Position numbers and translations under genes: made by a program. Below, in pieces: positions 1 through 9,150 of a stretch of DNA of 64,000 nucleotides. The first letter of the stretch is position 1, and the number at the start of each line of letters is the position of its first letter. A model generated the notes under the pieces. That model saw only the letters and a program-made list of their open reading frames with translations, did no database searches and was not told the DNA's origin. The DNA is from Spirochaetales bacterium (lineage in GTDB: Bacteria > Spirochaetota > Spirochaetia > CADAEX01), in NCBI GenBank assembly GCA_024233785.1, contig JACKPD010000003.1, forward strand, positions 1-64,000. Reading direction: 5' to 3'.

Positions 1-158
1 CCTGCCGCGGTTGACATTGAGAGTATAATTCCGATCTTTATGCCGCTGATGCCGGGGATTTCCTTAAGATAGAGGCTCATGACCGGTATGACGCCGCATA
101 TTACGACATACTGAAAAAAAGTTATTGCCCTGAGCTTGAAACTGAAATTTTTATTCAA
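1..158 (-). CDS. MFS-type membrane transporter, N-terminal fragment (cut by window edge)
   Basis: The minus strand is open from a TTG at 158 to the window edge. It gives a hydrophobic N-terminus with the pieces NFSFKLRAITFFQY, PVMSLYLKEIPG and GIKIGIILSMS, which resembles the first helix and loop of major facilitator transporters. A GGAG box lies 8 bases before the TTG, which supports this unusual start. The gene begins 17 bases after the ftsK stop, so it is probably the next gene of that transcript. The substrate cannot be told from 52 residues, and membership of the MFS is an inference from pattern only. Confidence 0.55.
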   Translation of the reverse strand, partial: MNKNFSFKLRAITFFQYVVICGVIPVMSLYLKEIPGISGIKIGIILSMSTAA

Positions 159-175
159 AACCCGAACTCCGGTCC

Positions 176-2593
176 TTAAAGCTTATCCGGAATATTTAGA
201 ATATCCCTCGGCTTGCTTCCATTCTGGGGCCCTACAATGCCCCGTCTCTCCATCTCTTCGACCAGCCTCGCTGCCCTGTTATACCCTATTTTCAATCTTC
301 TCTGAAGATATGAAGCAGAAGCTTTACCGGCAGTTGCCACTATTTCGAGGGCCCTGTCCATTAACGGATCATCTCCGTAATCATTTTCGTAATCCGACAG
401 ATCATCCTCATCATCATCGATAAATATCTCGTCATCAATGTATTCAGGCGCGCCGTATTCCCTCACCTTTTCGACAACCTTTTCCGCTTCGCTTTCAGAC
501 AGATATGCGCCCTGAATTCTAGTCAGATACGGGTTCCAGGCTGATGTAAAAAGCATGTCCCCTTTTCCAAGCAGCATCTCTGCTCCGACAGAATCAATAA
601 TAATCCTGGAGTCAGTCTTGCTGGCAACCATGAACGCAATCCTGGAGGGTATATTGGCTTTTATCAAACCTGTAATAACATCAATCGAAGGCCTCTGGGT
701 TGCCAGAACAAGATGAATGCCGACAGCCCTTGACATGGCAGCAAGACGGGCAAGTGTGGATTCAAGCTCTTTCCCGGTGGTGGCCATAAGGTCCGCAAAC
801 TCATCAACAACAACGACAATGTATGGAAGCGGAAGAGTGGCGATATTTTTACTTTTGATTTTTCTGTTAAAGGAATGTATGTCCCTCACACCCAGGGCAT
901 CAAGCAGCGCATACCGTTTTTCCATTTCAAATATGCAGTACTGAAGAGCCTGAAAGGCTTTTTTGGGATCAGTTATAACAGGCGTAAGCAGATGGGGTAT
1001 ATCGTTATAAAGTTTTAATTCTACAATCTTGGGATCTATCAGGATCAGCTTCACATCCTGCGGTTTTTTTGTGTAAAGGAGAGACGCAATTATGGAATTG
1101 ACGCATACAGATTTTCCGGAACCTGTTGCTCCCGCGATAAGAAGATGCGGGGTCTGGGTAAGGTCAATAATCTGCTCCTCTCCTGTAATATCCTTTCCGA
1201 GGATTATCGGGAGATGATATTTTGTGTACTGGGGATAATCAACAGCAATAAGTTCCCTGAAAGAGACAATTGCCCTGTTCCTGTTGGGAACCTCAATACC
1301 GACCGCGTGTTTTCCCGGGATGGGAGCTACAATCCTGACCCTTGATGCGGCAAGACGAAGCGCGATATTATCGGCAAGGTTTGTAATCCTGGAAAGCTTT
1401 ACTCCCGGCGCAGGCAATATCTCGAACATTGTAATTACAGGCCCTTTTCTTATTCCTGTAACCTCTGCCTCAATTCTGAACTCGGCCAGGGTCTGCCTCA
1501 GTATTTCAGCCTCATCCCTGGTGCGGGCGTCAATGCTTGTATATCCGACTTCGCGGTATTCATCAAGAATATCAAACGGTATTTTGTATTCCTTCTTCTT
1601 TATAATGATTTTTTTCTGGGCCGAGAAATACTCCTTTACAATAGACGGGTTCTCTTCTATCGAAGCATCAATTTCAGCCTCAATAATTTCTTCATTTTCC
1701 ATCTCTTCCGGTATTTCAACCTGTAAAGGCTTTGCGGAAGCATATATTGTTTCGGGAGGTATATCGTCAGGATACATTCCGGTTTCTCCGTTATACGGTT
1801 CATCTTCCGGGAAAACATCAGCGTATTCAGCTTCATTTGAATTTTCTTCCCCGGTTTCTGCTTCCGTAAAAACATCCTCCTGTTCTGTACTGTCGGGTGC
1901 CGGCCCCTTCTCTTCCCTGTTCACCCGGAAATAAGCCGGTTCATCAAACAGCTCATCCCCCACAGGCATCTTTTCTCTATTGGAGCTTATACCTGAAAGG
2001 CTTAAAGACGCAAACCCGCTCTTTCGTGATACATCTGCCGTCCCTGCAGGTGAACCTGTTATACCTGAATCTGTATTCCCCTCAACACCTGATTTATTTA
2101 CATATTCATCTGAAGGAATTTCATCTGTTAAAGATTTCTCCCCCCCCGGCAGGGCATCTGGCCCTCTTCTGGCTGACAGATAAAAACCCGCTTTTATAAT
2201 CAGCATTACCTCAATCAGAGCTATCAGAAAAACAACTACAGGCGCGAACTGTCCGAAAGATTTCAGCAGGGCCTTTTCAAACCGGCCCGCTTCCAGCGGA
2301 AGAAAGTGGAGCCTCAAGGCAAGTCCGGTTGTTAAAAACGGCAATATTGTCAGAATCAGGAGAATAACATTGTCCCTGTGGAATTTTTTCCTTACAAGAA
2401 AAAACGAGCATGCCAGAAGATAAAGCGGAACATAAAACGCGGAATCCAGATAGTAGCTGTAAAGAAACTGACCCGGGAACAGCAAAGGGTTTGTTTTAAC
2501 ACCTGTTTTAACCATAAAAACAGCTATTGAAAGATATAGAGCCAAAGAAGCAATCAATAATGCCGCCGCTGTCCCTTTTTTGCCTGTATACAC
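176..2593 (-). CDS. ftsK: FtsK/SpoIIIE DNA translocase
   Basis: Septal DNA pump that clears and aligns chromosome termini during division. Four membrane helices lie in the first 140 residues, followed by an acidic, low-complexity linker of about 180 residues. Then come the alpha/beta motor domain with Walker A GATGSGKS (about residue 488) and Walker B VVVVDEFADL (about 592), and a C-terminal winged-helix gamma domain that would read KOPS-like polarity sequences. The 805-residue length is normal. I prefer the GTG at 2593 because GGAG lies 8 bases before it; the frame is open to a TTG at 2662, but that has no ribosome site. It follows the LysM gene by 111 bases. Confidence 0.93.
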   Translation of the reverse strand: MYTGKKGTAAALLIASLALYLSIAVFMVKTGVKTNPLLFPGQFLYSYYLDSAFYVPLYLLACSFFLVRKKFHRDNVILLILTILPFLTTGLALRLHFLPLEAGRFEKALLKSFGQFAPVVVFLIALIEVMLIIKAGFYLSARRGPDALPGGEKSLTDEIPSDEYVNKSGVEGNTDSGITGSPAGTADVSRKSGFASLSLSGISSNREKMPVGDELFDEPAYFRVNREEKGPAPDSTEQEDVFTEAETGEENSNEAEYADVFPEDEPYNGETGMYPDDIPPETIYASAKPLQVEIPEEMENEEIIEAEIDASIEENPSIVKEYFSAQKKIIIKKKEYKIPFDILDEYREVGYTSIDARTRDEAEILRQTLAEFRIEAEVTGIRKGPVITMFEILPAPGVKLSRITNLADNIALRLAASRVRIVAPIPGKHAVGIEVPNRNRAIVSFRELIAVDYPQYTKYHLPIILGKDITGEEQIIDLTQTPHLLIAGATGSGKSVCVNSIIASLLYTKKPQDVKLILIDPKIVELKLYNDIPHLLTPVITDPKKAFQALQYCIFEMEKRYALLDALGVRDIHSFNRKIKSKNIATLPLPYIVVVVDEFADLMATTGKELESTLARLAAMSRAVGIHLVLATQRPSIDVITGLIKANIPSRIAFMVASKTDSRIIIDSVGAEMLLGKGDMLFTSAWNPYLTRIQGAYLSESEAEKVVEKVREYGAPEYIDDEIFIDDDEDDLSDYENDYGDDPLMDRALEIVATAGKASASYLQRRLKIGYNRAARLVEEMERRGIVGPQNGSKPRDILNIPDKL

Positions 2594-2704
2594 TGAAAAT
2601 ACTCCACTATGACTTATTAATAGCAGCAGGACTTTACAAAGCAGCTGCTGCAATTGATGCAATTATATAGTTTATTATTATATTTCGGAAGAGATCAGGT
2701 AAAA

Positions 2705-3769
2705 CTATTCAGATTTGATATTAATATATGTCTCAGCAAAAATAAGATCAGGATTCTTGATTTTGTTATCCTTTGCAATTTTTTTATAAAGCCATGGAGT
2801 TCTGTAGTAGGTTTTTGAAATATCCCAAAGAGTATCACCCCATTTAATCCTGTATTTAACACTTTCAGGCGCTTTTTTTACAGGCTCAACAGCCGGTGCG
2901 GCCGGAGGGACAGCCGCGGCTGCAGGAGCTGTAGGAGCTGCAGGAGCTGCAGGTTCCTCCTTGACCACCGGGGCAGGGGCCGGTTCGGGAGTTTTAGGCA
3001 CTTCCGCTGCCGCAACAGCTGCGGCAGGCGCTGCTGTCCGGTTTCTGGCAAGAGTCGGCTTCATAAAAAGGGTATATAAAAGCAATGCCAGTAAAACTAT
3101 GAAAATTATTCCAAGAACCACAACAGCTAATTTCAGCAGCCTGTTTTTTTTGCTGCACTTATTTTCAGCTTCATAGAGCCAGGCCGAATTATCCTCTTCC
3201 TCACTATCATCTTCTTCCGATTCATCTATTGAAGTTTCTTCAGTTATTTCCTCATTATCATCACTCTCTTCGATATTCCCGAAGGCTTCGTCGCCGGTTT
3301 CAAATTCGTCAAAAGCAGAATCCCCGGAGTCATCCTCTTCGCTGCTGAAATAATCCTCTTCATCCATCTGGGCAGATATGTCTGCCGCATTTTCAGAGTC
3401 TGAATCACTCATATCATAGAAACCGGCATTCTCCTCAATGGAATCAAGGCTTATTGAGAGGAACTGTTTAACATCTGATAACGGTTCAAACGCTTCCGCG
3501 TCAAGGACACCATCACTGCTTATATTAACAAGCAGCTGGATTTCAACCGGCTGTTCAGAATCCTGGCTGATGCCGTTCAGAATCAGACTGGCAACATAAA
3601 CCGGGTCAAGCATTCCATCGCCTTCGCCCCGGAATATATCAATTTTCACATCTTTCTGATTTTCCCGGACCGGAGATAGGATTATTTTTTTTCTTCTTGT
3701 ATCATTTTCCCGGAGTATCGGAAAGAACGTTCCATTTGCAATTCTTATTCCGATTGTAGGTTTATCCAA
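2705..3769 (-). CDS. Hsp70-substrate-domain-like / transmembrane / LysM protein
   Basis: A 354-residue protein with an unusual layout. Residues 1-110 read like the beta-sandwich substrate domain of DnaK: IGIRIANGTFFPILREND matches IGIETLGGVFTKLIERN, then VKIDIFRGEG and a VNISSDGVLDAE strand. There is no ATPase half. An acidic stretch (about 115-205), one helix (LAVVVLGIIFIVLLALLLYT, about 214-233), an Ala/Pro-rich spacer and a C-terminal LysM (about 305-350, WGDTLWDIS) follow. Topology would put the Hsp70-like part in the cytoplasm and LysM on peptidoglycan. The TTG start has GGAGG at about 8 bases. Function is unknown; the Hsp70 likeness is my reading, not a search result. Confidence 0.8.
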   Translation of the reverse strand: MDKPTIGIRIANGTFFPILRENDTRRKKIILSPVRENQKDVKIDIFRGEGDGMLDPVYVASLILNGISQDSEQPVEIQLLVNISSDGVLDAEAFEPLSDVKQFLSISLDSIEENAGFYDMSDSDSENAADISAQMDEEDYFSSEEDDSGDSAFDEFETGDEAFGNIEESDDNEEITEETSIDESEEDDSEEEDNSAWLYEAENKCSKKNRLLKLAVVVLGIIFIVLLALLLYTLFMKPTLARNRTAAPAAAVAAAEVPKTPEPAPAPVVKEEPAAPAAPTAPAAAAVPPAAPAVEPVKKAPESVKYRIKWGDTLWDISKTYYRTPWLYKKIAKDNKIKNPDLIFAETYINIKSE

Positions 3770-3837
3770 GTTACTGCCTCCAAAATATCAGCATAACTGA
3801 AATATTTATATATAAAGCCTATAGCCGCGTACATATT

Positions 3838-3886
3838 TTGTCAATAATTTATTTTATTGACAATGATTTAGTGATTATACCATAAT
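3838..3886 (+). promoter_or_regulatory. Promoter region with TTGTCAA-N12-TTGACAA inverted repeat
   Basis: TTGACA at 3857-3862, an 18-base spacer and CATAAT at 3881-3886 form a good promoter for the TPR gene, whose ATG is only 5 bases further on. The -35 box is one arm of a perfect 7-base inverted repeat (3838-3844 and 3857-3863). The other arm reads TTGACA on the minus strand and could serve the divergent LysM gene, although its -10 is poor. The repeat could therefore be two back-to-back -35 boxes or an operator. Confidence 0.5.
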
Positions 3887-3891
3887 GACAT

Positions 3892-5256
3892 ATGAACTTT
3901 TTACTTTTTATTGTAATTATAATTGCGGCTGCTGCGGCAGCTGTCGCAATATTGATAATAACTTTTATAAAGAATTTATCATCAGGCGGAATAATCAGTT
4001 CGCCTTCAAAAAACAAAGACAGAAACGCTATTATAAAATCTGCGAACAAAAGGCTGGAACAGAACCCTAAAGACGCGCAGGCTGTTTCCGACCTTGCCGA
4101 CCTTTATTATTCAGAAGAAATGTATGACAAATCACTTCATTTATTAAAAATACTTCTTGATCAGACAGGTACTAATTCTTCGCTTGATGAATTCGATATT
4201 GTTTACAAATATGCGGTTTCCGCCCTTAAAACCGGTAGAACTGATGAAGCATACAAGTACTTTGCATATGCCAGATCCATGAATAAGGACATTTTTGAGA
4301 TCAATTATAATCTCGGGGTAATTGAATTTGACAGAAAAAATTATGAAAAGGCATTACTGCTTTTTACAGCGGCAAAGCATCTTCTTCCGGACCACACCGC
4401 CACTGTTCAGTACATGGGAAAAATCCTCTTTTTCATGGGCAGATACAAGGACGCGATATCCTATTTAAAGAAAAGTTTTGAAATTACTCCGGGGGATAAG
4501 GAAATCCTATTTTTTCTCGGACAGTCCTATAATGAAACCGGACAGATTGAGAATGCCTACAAAATTTTTTTCCATCTCCGCCCTGATCCCCAGTACGGGC
4601 CGCAGTCATGCCTTGAAACCGGCAGAATCAATATGAAGAAAAGGAATTATGAAAAAGCTGTTGAAGACCTTCAAATCGGCCTCAAACACAAAGAGATCCC
4701 GCCGGATGTAAGGCTTGAACTTTTATATGTGCTTGTATTGACATATATAAAAGAAAACAAGCTTAATGCAGCCCTTAAAATTATTGATATCCTGATCGGG
4801 ATAAACCCCGAGTATAAAGATGTCAACGCTCTTAAGCTGAAGTACAGTGAACTGGCAGAAAACAAAAACCTTAAAACATATCTTATTTCGCCGACATCCG
4901 AGTTTGTAAATCTTTGCAGGAATATAGCTCCGTTATTCTACCCCAAAGCGCATTTGAAAATAACTGATATTACAGCCGCCAAAAATGACTATGTGGATAT
5001 AGTAACTGAGGTAAACTCAGCCCAGTCGGAGGATATTGTTCTTTTCCGGTTTATAAGAACAACAGCATCTGTCGGTGACCTTATGCTGAGAGATCTTTAT
5101 TTCAAAAGCAAAGATGTAAGGGCAGGTAAATCCTACTGTATTTCTGCAGGTTCTTACACGGAAACAGCGGTAAAATTTGTAGAAGCAAGGACTATCGATC
5201 TAATAGGAAACAAAGAACTTCTTTCCGTTCTCAACAGGTTATCAAGAAGGGATTAA
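3892..5256 (+). CDS. Membrane-anchored TPR-repeat protein
   Basis: 454 residues. One N-terminal membrane helix (about 4-26) is followed by tetratricopeptide repeats over roughly residues 45-330 (for example YEKALLLFTAAKHLLPDH and YKDAISYLKKSFEITPGD), then a C-terminal alpha/beta part of about 110 residues that I do not recognise. TPR arrays mediate protein-protein contacts, so a scaffold at the inner membrane is likely. The ATG at 3892 has no Shine-Dalgarno and sits just after the -10 box, so the message may be leaderless. It converges on rsmG, overlapping its end by 15 bases. Confidence 0.85.
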   Translation: MNFLLFIVIIIAAAAAAVAILIITFIKNLSSGGIISSPSKNKDRNAIIKSANKRLEQNPKDAQAVSDLADLYYSEEMYDKSLHLLKILLDQTGTNSSLDEFDIVYKYAVSALKTGRTDEAYKYFAYARSMNKDIFEINYNLGVIEFDRKNYEKALLLFTAAKHLLPDHTATVQYMGKILFFMGRYKDAISYLKKSFEITPGDKEILFFLGQSYNETGQIENAYKIFFHLRPDPQYGPQSCLETGRINMKKRNYEKAVEDLQIGLKHKEIPPDVRLELLYVLVLTYIKENKLNAALKIIDILIGINPEYKDVNALKLKYSELAENKNLKTYLISPTSEFVNLCRNIAPLFYPKAHLKITDITAAKNDYVDIVTEVNSAQSEDIVLFRFIRTTASVGDLMLRDLYFKSKDVRAGKSYCISAGSYTETAVKFVEARTIDLIGNKELLSVLNRLSRRD

Positions 5257-5874
5257 ATCTGCTTTTTTAATAATCAGGATGTGCCTTTCTTCTGTCATGA
5301 ATGGGACATGTACCCTGTGTATTTTATAAACACCTATTCCCGCCTCATCAAGTTCCGCTTCTATATTATCCTTTATTCCCTTGTAGGCAAAAATTGAGCC
5401 GTCCTCTGCAAGAATTGAAAAAAGCTTTTTATAGTATTCGTTAAAATTCCTGAACGCCCTGAAAGCAACAAGATCAAACTTATCGCTGATATTCTCAAGT
5501 TCCGATTCCGCAATATCCACATTATCCAGCGAAAAAAGCGCCCTGCAGTTATTCAGAAAATCGGTTTTTTTGGCAGACCTCTCAACCAGTGTAAACCTTT
5601 TATCCGGAAAGAAGATTGAGAGAGGAATCCCGGGGAACCCTGCCCCTGTTCCTATATCTGCTGCGGTTTTAAAATCCATTCCTGACAACAGCCTTACGCC
5701 GGCAAGTGAATCAAAAAAATGACGGATAACCAGGTCTTTACCCTCAGCCTTAATAAAACCGCTTTTTCTGTTCCAGACAGAAAGTTCGCCGTAAAATTTC
5801 ACAAGAGTATCAATCTGTCTGGCGGTAAATGGGATTCCGAGCTTATCAAGCCCTGAAGCAAAAAGCTCTTTCAC
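5242..5874 (-). CDS. rsmG: 16S rRNA (guanine-N7) methyltransferase RsmG
   Basis: 210 residues, normal for the family. It methylates N7 of G527 in 16S rRNA using S-adenosylmethionine. The SAM site is visible as DIGTGAGFPG (73-82), after the family's characteristic VIRHFFDSLA segment. The GTG start overlaps the mnmG stop by four bases, which indicates translational coupling. The mnmE-mnmG-rsmG order is the common gidAB-type arrangement of RNA-modification genes. Confidence 0.95.
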   Translation of the reverse strand: MKELFASGLDKLGIPFTARQIDTLVKFYGELSVWNRKSGFIKAEGKDLVIRHFFDSLAGVRLLSGMDFKTAADIGTGAGFPGIPLSIFFPDKRFTLVERSAKKTDFLNNCRALFSLDNVDIAESELENISDKFDLVAFRAFRNFNEYYKKLFSILAEDGSIFAYKGIKDNIEAELDEAGIGVYKIHRVHVPFMTEERHILIIKKADLIPS

Positions 5875-7730
5875 TTTTTTCTCCCGAGATAGATCATAAG
5901 TACGGCAATATCGGAATTCCTTACACCCGAGATTCTCGTTGCCTGCCCGATTGTCGCGGGCATTACGGCCTTGAATTTCTGCCTTGATTCTGTAGATATA
6001 CCGTCTACAGTATCGTAGTTGAAATTCTCGGGTATTTTCATTTTTTCCATTTTTTCAAACCGCTTTACCTGCCTTTCCTGTCTGTCTATATATCCTTCGT
6101 ATTTGATATCAAGCTCTACCAGGGAAAGCCATTCCTTACTTGTTCTGTCTATAACATCATCAAAATCTCTGAAAGTCTCTATTGTCACATCCGGATCTTT
6201 AATTGTCTGTTCATAGGTTTTCCCTATATGTTTCTTTAAAACAGTGTACAGAGCCCCGTCAACCGTTTTAATTTCGCTTTCGGTTACCCTTCTCTGACGC
6301 AGAAGTTCCCGGACCTCATCAGTCCTGGACAGCTTTTCCTGAAATTTTTCCCAGGCTTCATTCCTGAGCAGTCCTATCTCCTTCGATTTCGGCATCAGCC
6401 TCCGGTCTGCTGTATCATGGCGGAGAGAAAGCCTGTGCTCAGCCCTTGAAGTAAACATTCTGTAAGGTTCCTCTGTCCCGAGGGTAACAAGATCATCAAT
6501 CAGTACACCGGTATACGCCTCTGTTCTGCCGAGGACAAAAGGCCCGCGTCCCGCAAGATAAAGTGATGCGTTAATTCCTGCCATAAGGCCCTGGCAGGCG
6601 GCTTCCTCATACCCGGATGTGCCGTTTGTCTGTCCGGCAACAAATAGTCCTTCGATTTTTTTAGTCATCAGATAAGGTTTAAGCTGCCTGGGATCGATAA
6701 AATCATATTCTACCGCATATCCGGGCCTTATAACCTCAACTTTTTCAAGACCCGGGAGGGTTTTAAGAAATGCTTCCTGGACATCTTCCGGGAGGGAGGA
6801 TGAAATTCCGTTAAGATACATCTCTTCCGACTCAAGACCTTCCGGCTCGACAAAGACCTGGTGGCGCAGCTTGTCGGGAAATCTCACAACCTTGTCCTCA
6901 ATTGAGGGGCAGTAGCGGGGCCCTTTCCCTGATATTTTCCCCCCGAACAGGGGCGATCTTCCAATATTATCCCTTATTACCTGGTGTGTCTTTTCATTGG
7001 TGTAAGTTATATGGCACGGCAGCTGCGGCCTTTCAACATTATCCCTGCTGAATGAAAAAGGGATAATTTCACCGTCTCCATCCTGCCTCTCCATTTTACT
7101 GAAATCCAGGGAACCCTTTCTTACCCTCGCGGGGGTACCAGTCTTGAGCCTCCCTACAGAAAAACCCATTTTCCGTAAATTTACTCCAAGTCCTAAAGCG
7201 GCAGGTTCGCCTATTCTGCCCGAGACAGAAGTATAATCGCCAATAAATATCATCCCCTCTAGAAAAGTGCCTGTTGTAAGAACTACAGCATTTGCTGTAA
7301 ATCTCCGTCCCCTTTCTGTTATGACACCTTCGATTTTATTCCCCCTGCTGTTTAAGATAAAATCGGTCACTGTATCCTGAAAGAGCTGCAGATTGTCCTG
7401 CCTTTCCAGTGTCCATTTCGCAAGCTGGTTATAGGCGAATTTATCAGCCTGGGCTCTCGGCGCCTGGACAGCCGGCCCCCTGCTTTTATTCAGCATCCTG
7501 AACTGGATCATTGTACTGTCAATCAGGTTCGCCATTTCACCGCCGAGGGCATCCACTTCACGGACAATATTGCCTTTGGAAAGGCCCCCCACCGCCGGGT
7601 TGCACGACAGCTTTCCTATTGTATCAACATTCTGGGTTATAAAGAGAGTCCTGTATGAAAGCCTTGCAAGGGCTAGGCCCGCTTCTATTCCGGCATGTCC
7701 GCCGCCGATTACAATTGCATCAAAATCCAT
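5871..7730 (-). CDS. mnmG: tRNA uridine-5-carboxymethylaminomethyl synthesis enzyme MnmG
   Basis: FAD enzyme that, with MnmE, puts the carboxymethylaminomethyl group on U34 of tRNAs reading NNA/NNG codons. 619 residues. The Rossmann FAD motif GGGHAG is at 8-13 and the second family signature GQTNGTSGYEEAACQG is at about 368-383. The C-terminal tRNA-binding helical part is complete, ending in a region like IGQATRISGV. It starts 13 bases after mnmE and overlaps rsmG, so the three are one transcript. Confidence 0.97.
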   Translation of the reverse strand: MDFDAIVIGGGHAGIEAGLALARLSYRTLFITQNVDTIGKLSCNPAVGGLSKGNIVREVDALGGEMANLIDSTMIQFRMLNKSRGPAVQAPRAQADKFAYNQLAKWTLERQDNLQLFQDTVTDFILNSRGNKIEGVITERGRRFTANAVVLTTGTFLEGMIFIGDYTSVSGRIGEPAALGLGVNLRKMGFSVGRLKTGTPARVRKGSLDFSKMERQDGDGEIIPFSFSRDNVERPQLPCHITYTNEKTHQVIRDNIGRSPLFGGKISGKGPRYCPSIEDKVVRFPDKLRHQVFVEPEGLESEEMYLNGISSSLPEDVQEAFLKTLPGLEKVEVIRPGYAVEYDFIDPRQLKPYLMTKKIEGLFVAGQTNGTSGYEEAACQGLMAGINASLYLAGRGPFVLGRTEAYTGVLIDDLVTLGTEEPYRMFTSRAEHRLSLRHDTADRRLMPKSKEIGLLRNEAWEKFQEKLSRTDEVRELLRQRRVTESEIKTVDGALYTVLKKHIGKTYEQTIKDPDVTIETFRDFDDVIDRTSKEWLSLVELDIKYEGYIDRQERQVKRFEKMEKMKIPENFNYDTVDGISTESRQKFKAVMPATIGQATRISGVRNSDIAVLMIYLGRKK

Positions 7731-7743
7731 ATTTATTTACCTG

Positions 7744-9108
7744 CTATTTTCCTACACAAAATCGTGAAAACATAAGATCAAGAATATCTGCTGTTGTAAT
7801 TTCACCTGTAATTTCCCCGAGACTGTCAAGCGCTTCCTTGATATCTACAGCTACAACATCAAGAGGCATACTGCCCCTTATCGCAGAGAGTGAATTTTCA
7901 AGTGATAAAAGAGCACTGTCAATCAGGGTCTTCTGACGCTGCGAATCAATTACCGCCCTGTCATCAAGCATAATATTTTCAGCCCCTGCCCTGGACACAA
8001 TTTCTTTCTCAAGATCATCAAGTCCTGAACCTGTAAGCGAACTGACAGCAATATAATCTTCAGGAATTTCCTTTGTGCTTATATCTGATTTATTCCAGAC
8101 TTTGATGAGTTTTTTCCTGTCAAAAAGGTCTATTCTCTTCCTGTCCTCAGCAGTAAGGCCGTCGCACCCGTCAACAAGGTATATTATGATATCTGATGCT
8201 TCTATGATTTCCCCGCTTTTTTTAATCCCTTCCGCTTCTACCGGATGATCGGAAACCCGTATCCCTGCCGTGTCATAGAGTTTGACAGGAATGCCGCTGA
8301 TAACAAGCAGAGATTCGATATAGTCCCTTGTAGTTCCATGATACTCGGAAACAATAGCCCTCTCCGCCCTGTTTAAAAGATTAAAGAGCGATGATTTTCC
8401 CGCGTTTGTCCGCCCTGTAAGAACAGCCCTGACCCCTTCCTGAATAACTTTTCCGATCCTGTAGGTAGAGGCAAGCTCCTTAAGCCCGGAGATCGCGGTT
8501 TCAATTTTACCGGTACTTAAAACCGCTTCAGGGTCTGCCTCATCTTCCGCATAATCGAGCTGGAGCTCAATCTCGGCAAGTATCCCGGAAACAAGTGCTT
8601 TTATACTGTTTATGCTGTTAAAGACAGAACCTGAAAGTCTTTCAAGGGCAAGACCCATAGCCTGCGGCGATTTCGCCCTGATAATCTCGTTGACAGCCTC
8701 GGCGCCGGTCAGGTCCATTTTTCCGTTTAAAAATGCCCTTAGAGTAAACTCTCCCGGAGCCGCATCCCTGAAACCAGTATTCCGGAGTGCATCAAGAATG
8801 CCTGTAATTCCCGGCATACTCCCGTGGCAGAAAATTTCAACCATATCCTGCCCTGTATAACTCTTCGGTTTTCTGTAGACCCCGGCAACAACCTGATCTA
8901 CCGTATTTCCAGTACCAGGATCAATTATCCTGCCAAAATGCAGAGAATAGCCGTCTGAGCCTGAAAGATTGTCCTTTCCCCTGAAACAGGGAGACAAGGC
9001 CTCTATACATCCATCACCTGATGTCCTGATAACAGCAAGCGCGCTCTCTCCCCATGGCGTTGCGAGCGCTGCGATCATGTCATCGGTATCATATTCATAA
9101 TATTTCAT
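7744..9108 (-). CDS. mnmE: tRNA modification GTPase MnmE
   Basis: 454 residues. The N-terminal tetrahydrofolate-binding domain (1-120) begins DDMIAALATPWGESALAVIR. A helical domain contains an inserted G domain with G1 GRTNAGKSS (about 231-239), switch II DTAG and NKSD. The protein ends in the C-x-G-K motif CVGK (451-454) needed for the modification reaction. It acts with MnmG on tRNA wobble uridine. AAGGAT lies directly before the ATG. It follows the outer-membrane protein gene by 42 bases. Confidence 0.96.
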   Translation of the reverse strand: MKYYEYDTDDMIAALATPWGESALAVIRTSGDGCIEALSPCFRGKDNLSGSDGYSLHFGRIIDPGTGNTVDQVVAGVYRKPKSYTGQDMVEIFCHGSMPGITGILDALRNTGFRDAAPGEFTLRAFLNGKMDLTGAEAVNEIIRAKSPQAMGLALERLSGSVFNSINSIKALVSGILAEIELQLDYAEDEADPEAVLSTGKIETAISGLKELASTYRIGKVIQEGVRAVLTGRTNAGKSSLFNLLNRAERAIVSEYHGTTRDYIESLLVISGIPVKLYDTAGIRVSDHPVEAEGIKKSGEIIEASDIIIYLVDGCDGLTAEDRKRIDLFDRKKLIKVWNKSDISTKEIPEDYIAVSSLTGSGLDDLEKEIVSRAGAENIMLDDRAVIDSQRQKTLIDSALLSLENSLSAIRGSMPLDVVAVDIKEALDSLGEITGEITTADILDLMFSRFCVGK

Positions 9109-9150
9109 ATCCTTAGCAGGATAGCTTAAAGAAAGAAGGGTTTCAATATA

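Noticed and set aside
1284..1934. 216-codon open frame opposite ftsK
   Set aside because: It lies wholly antisense to a clear FtsK, is rich in Ser and shows no motif or ribosome site; a shadow frame.
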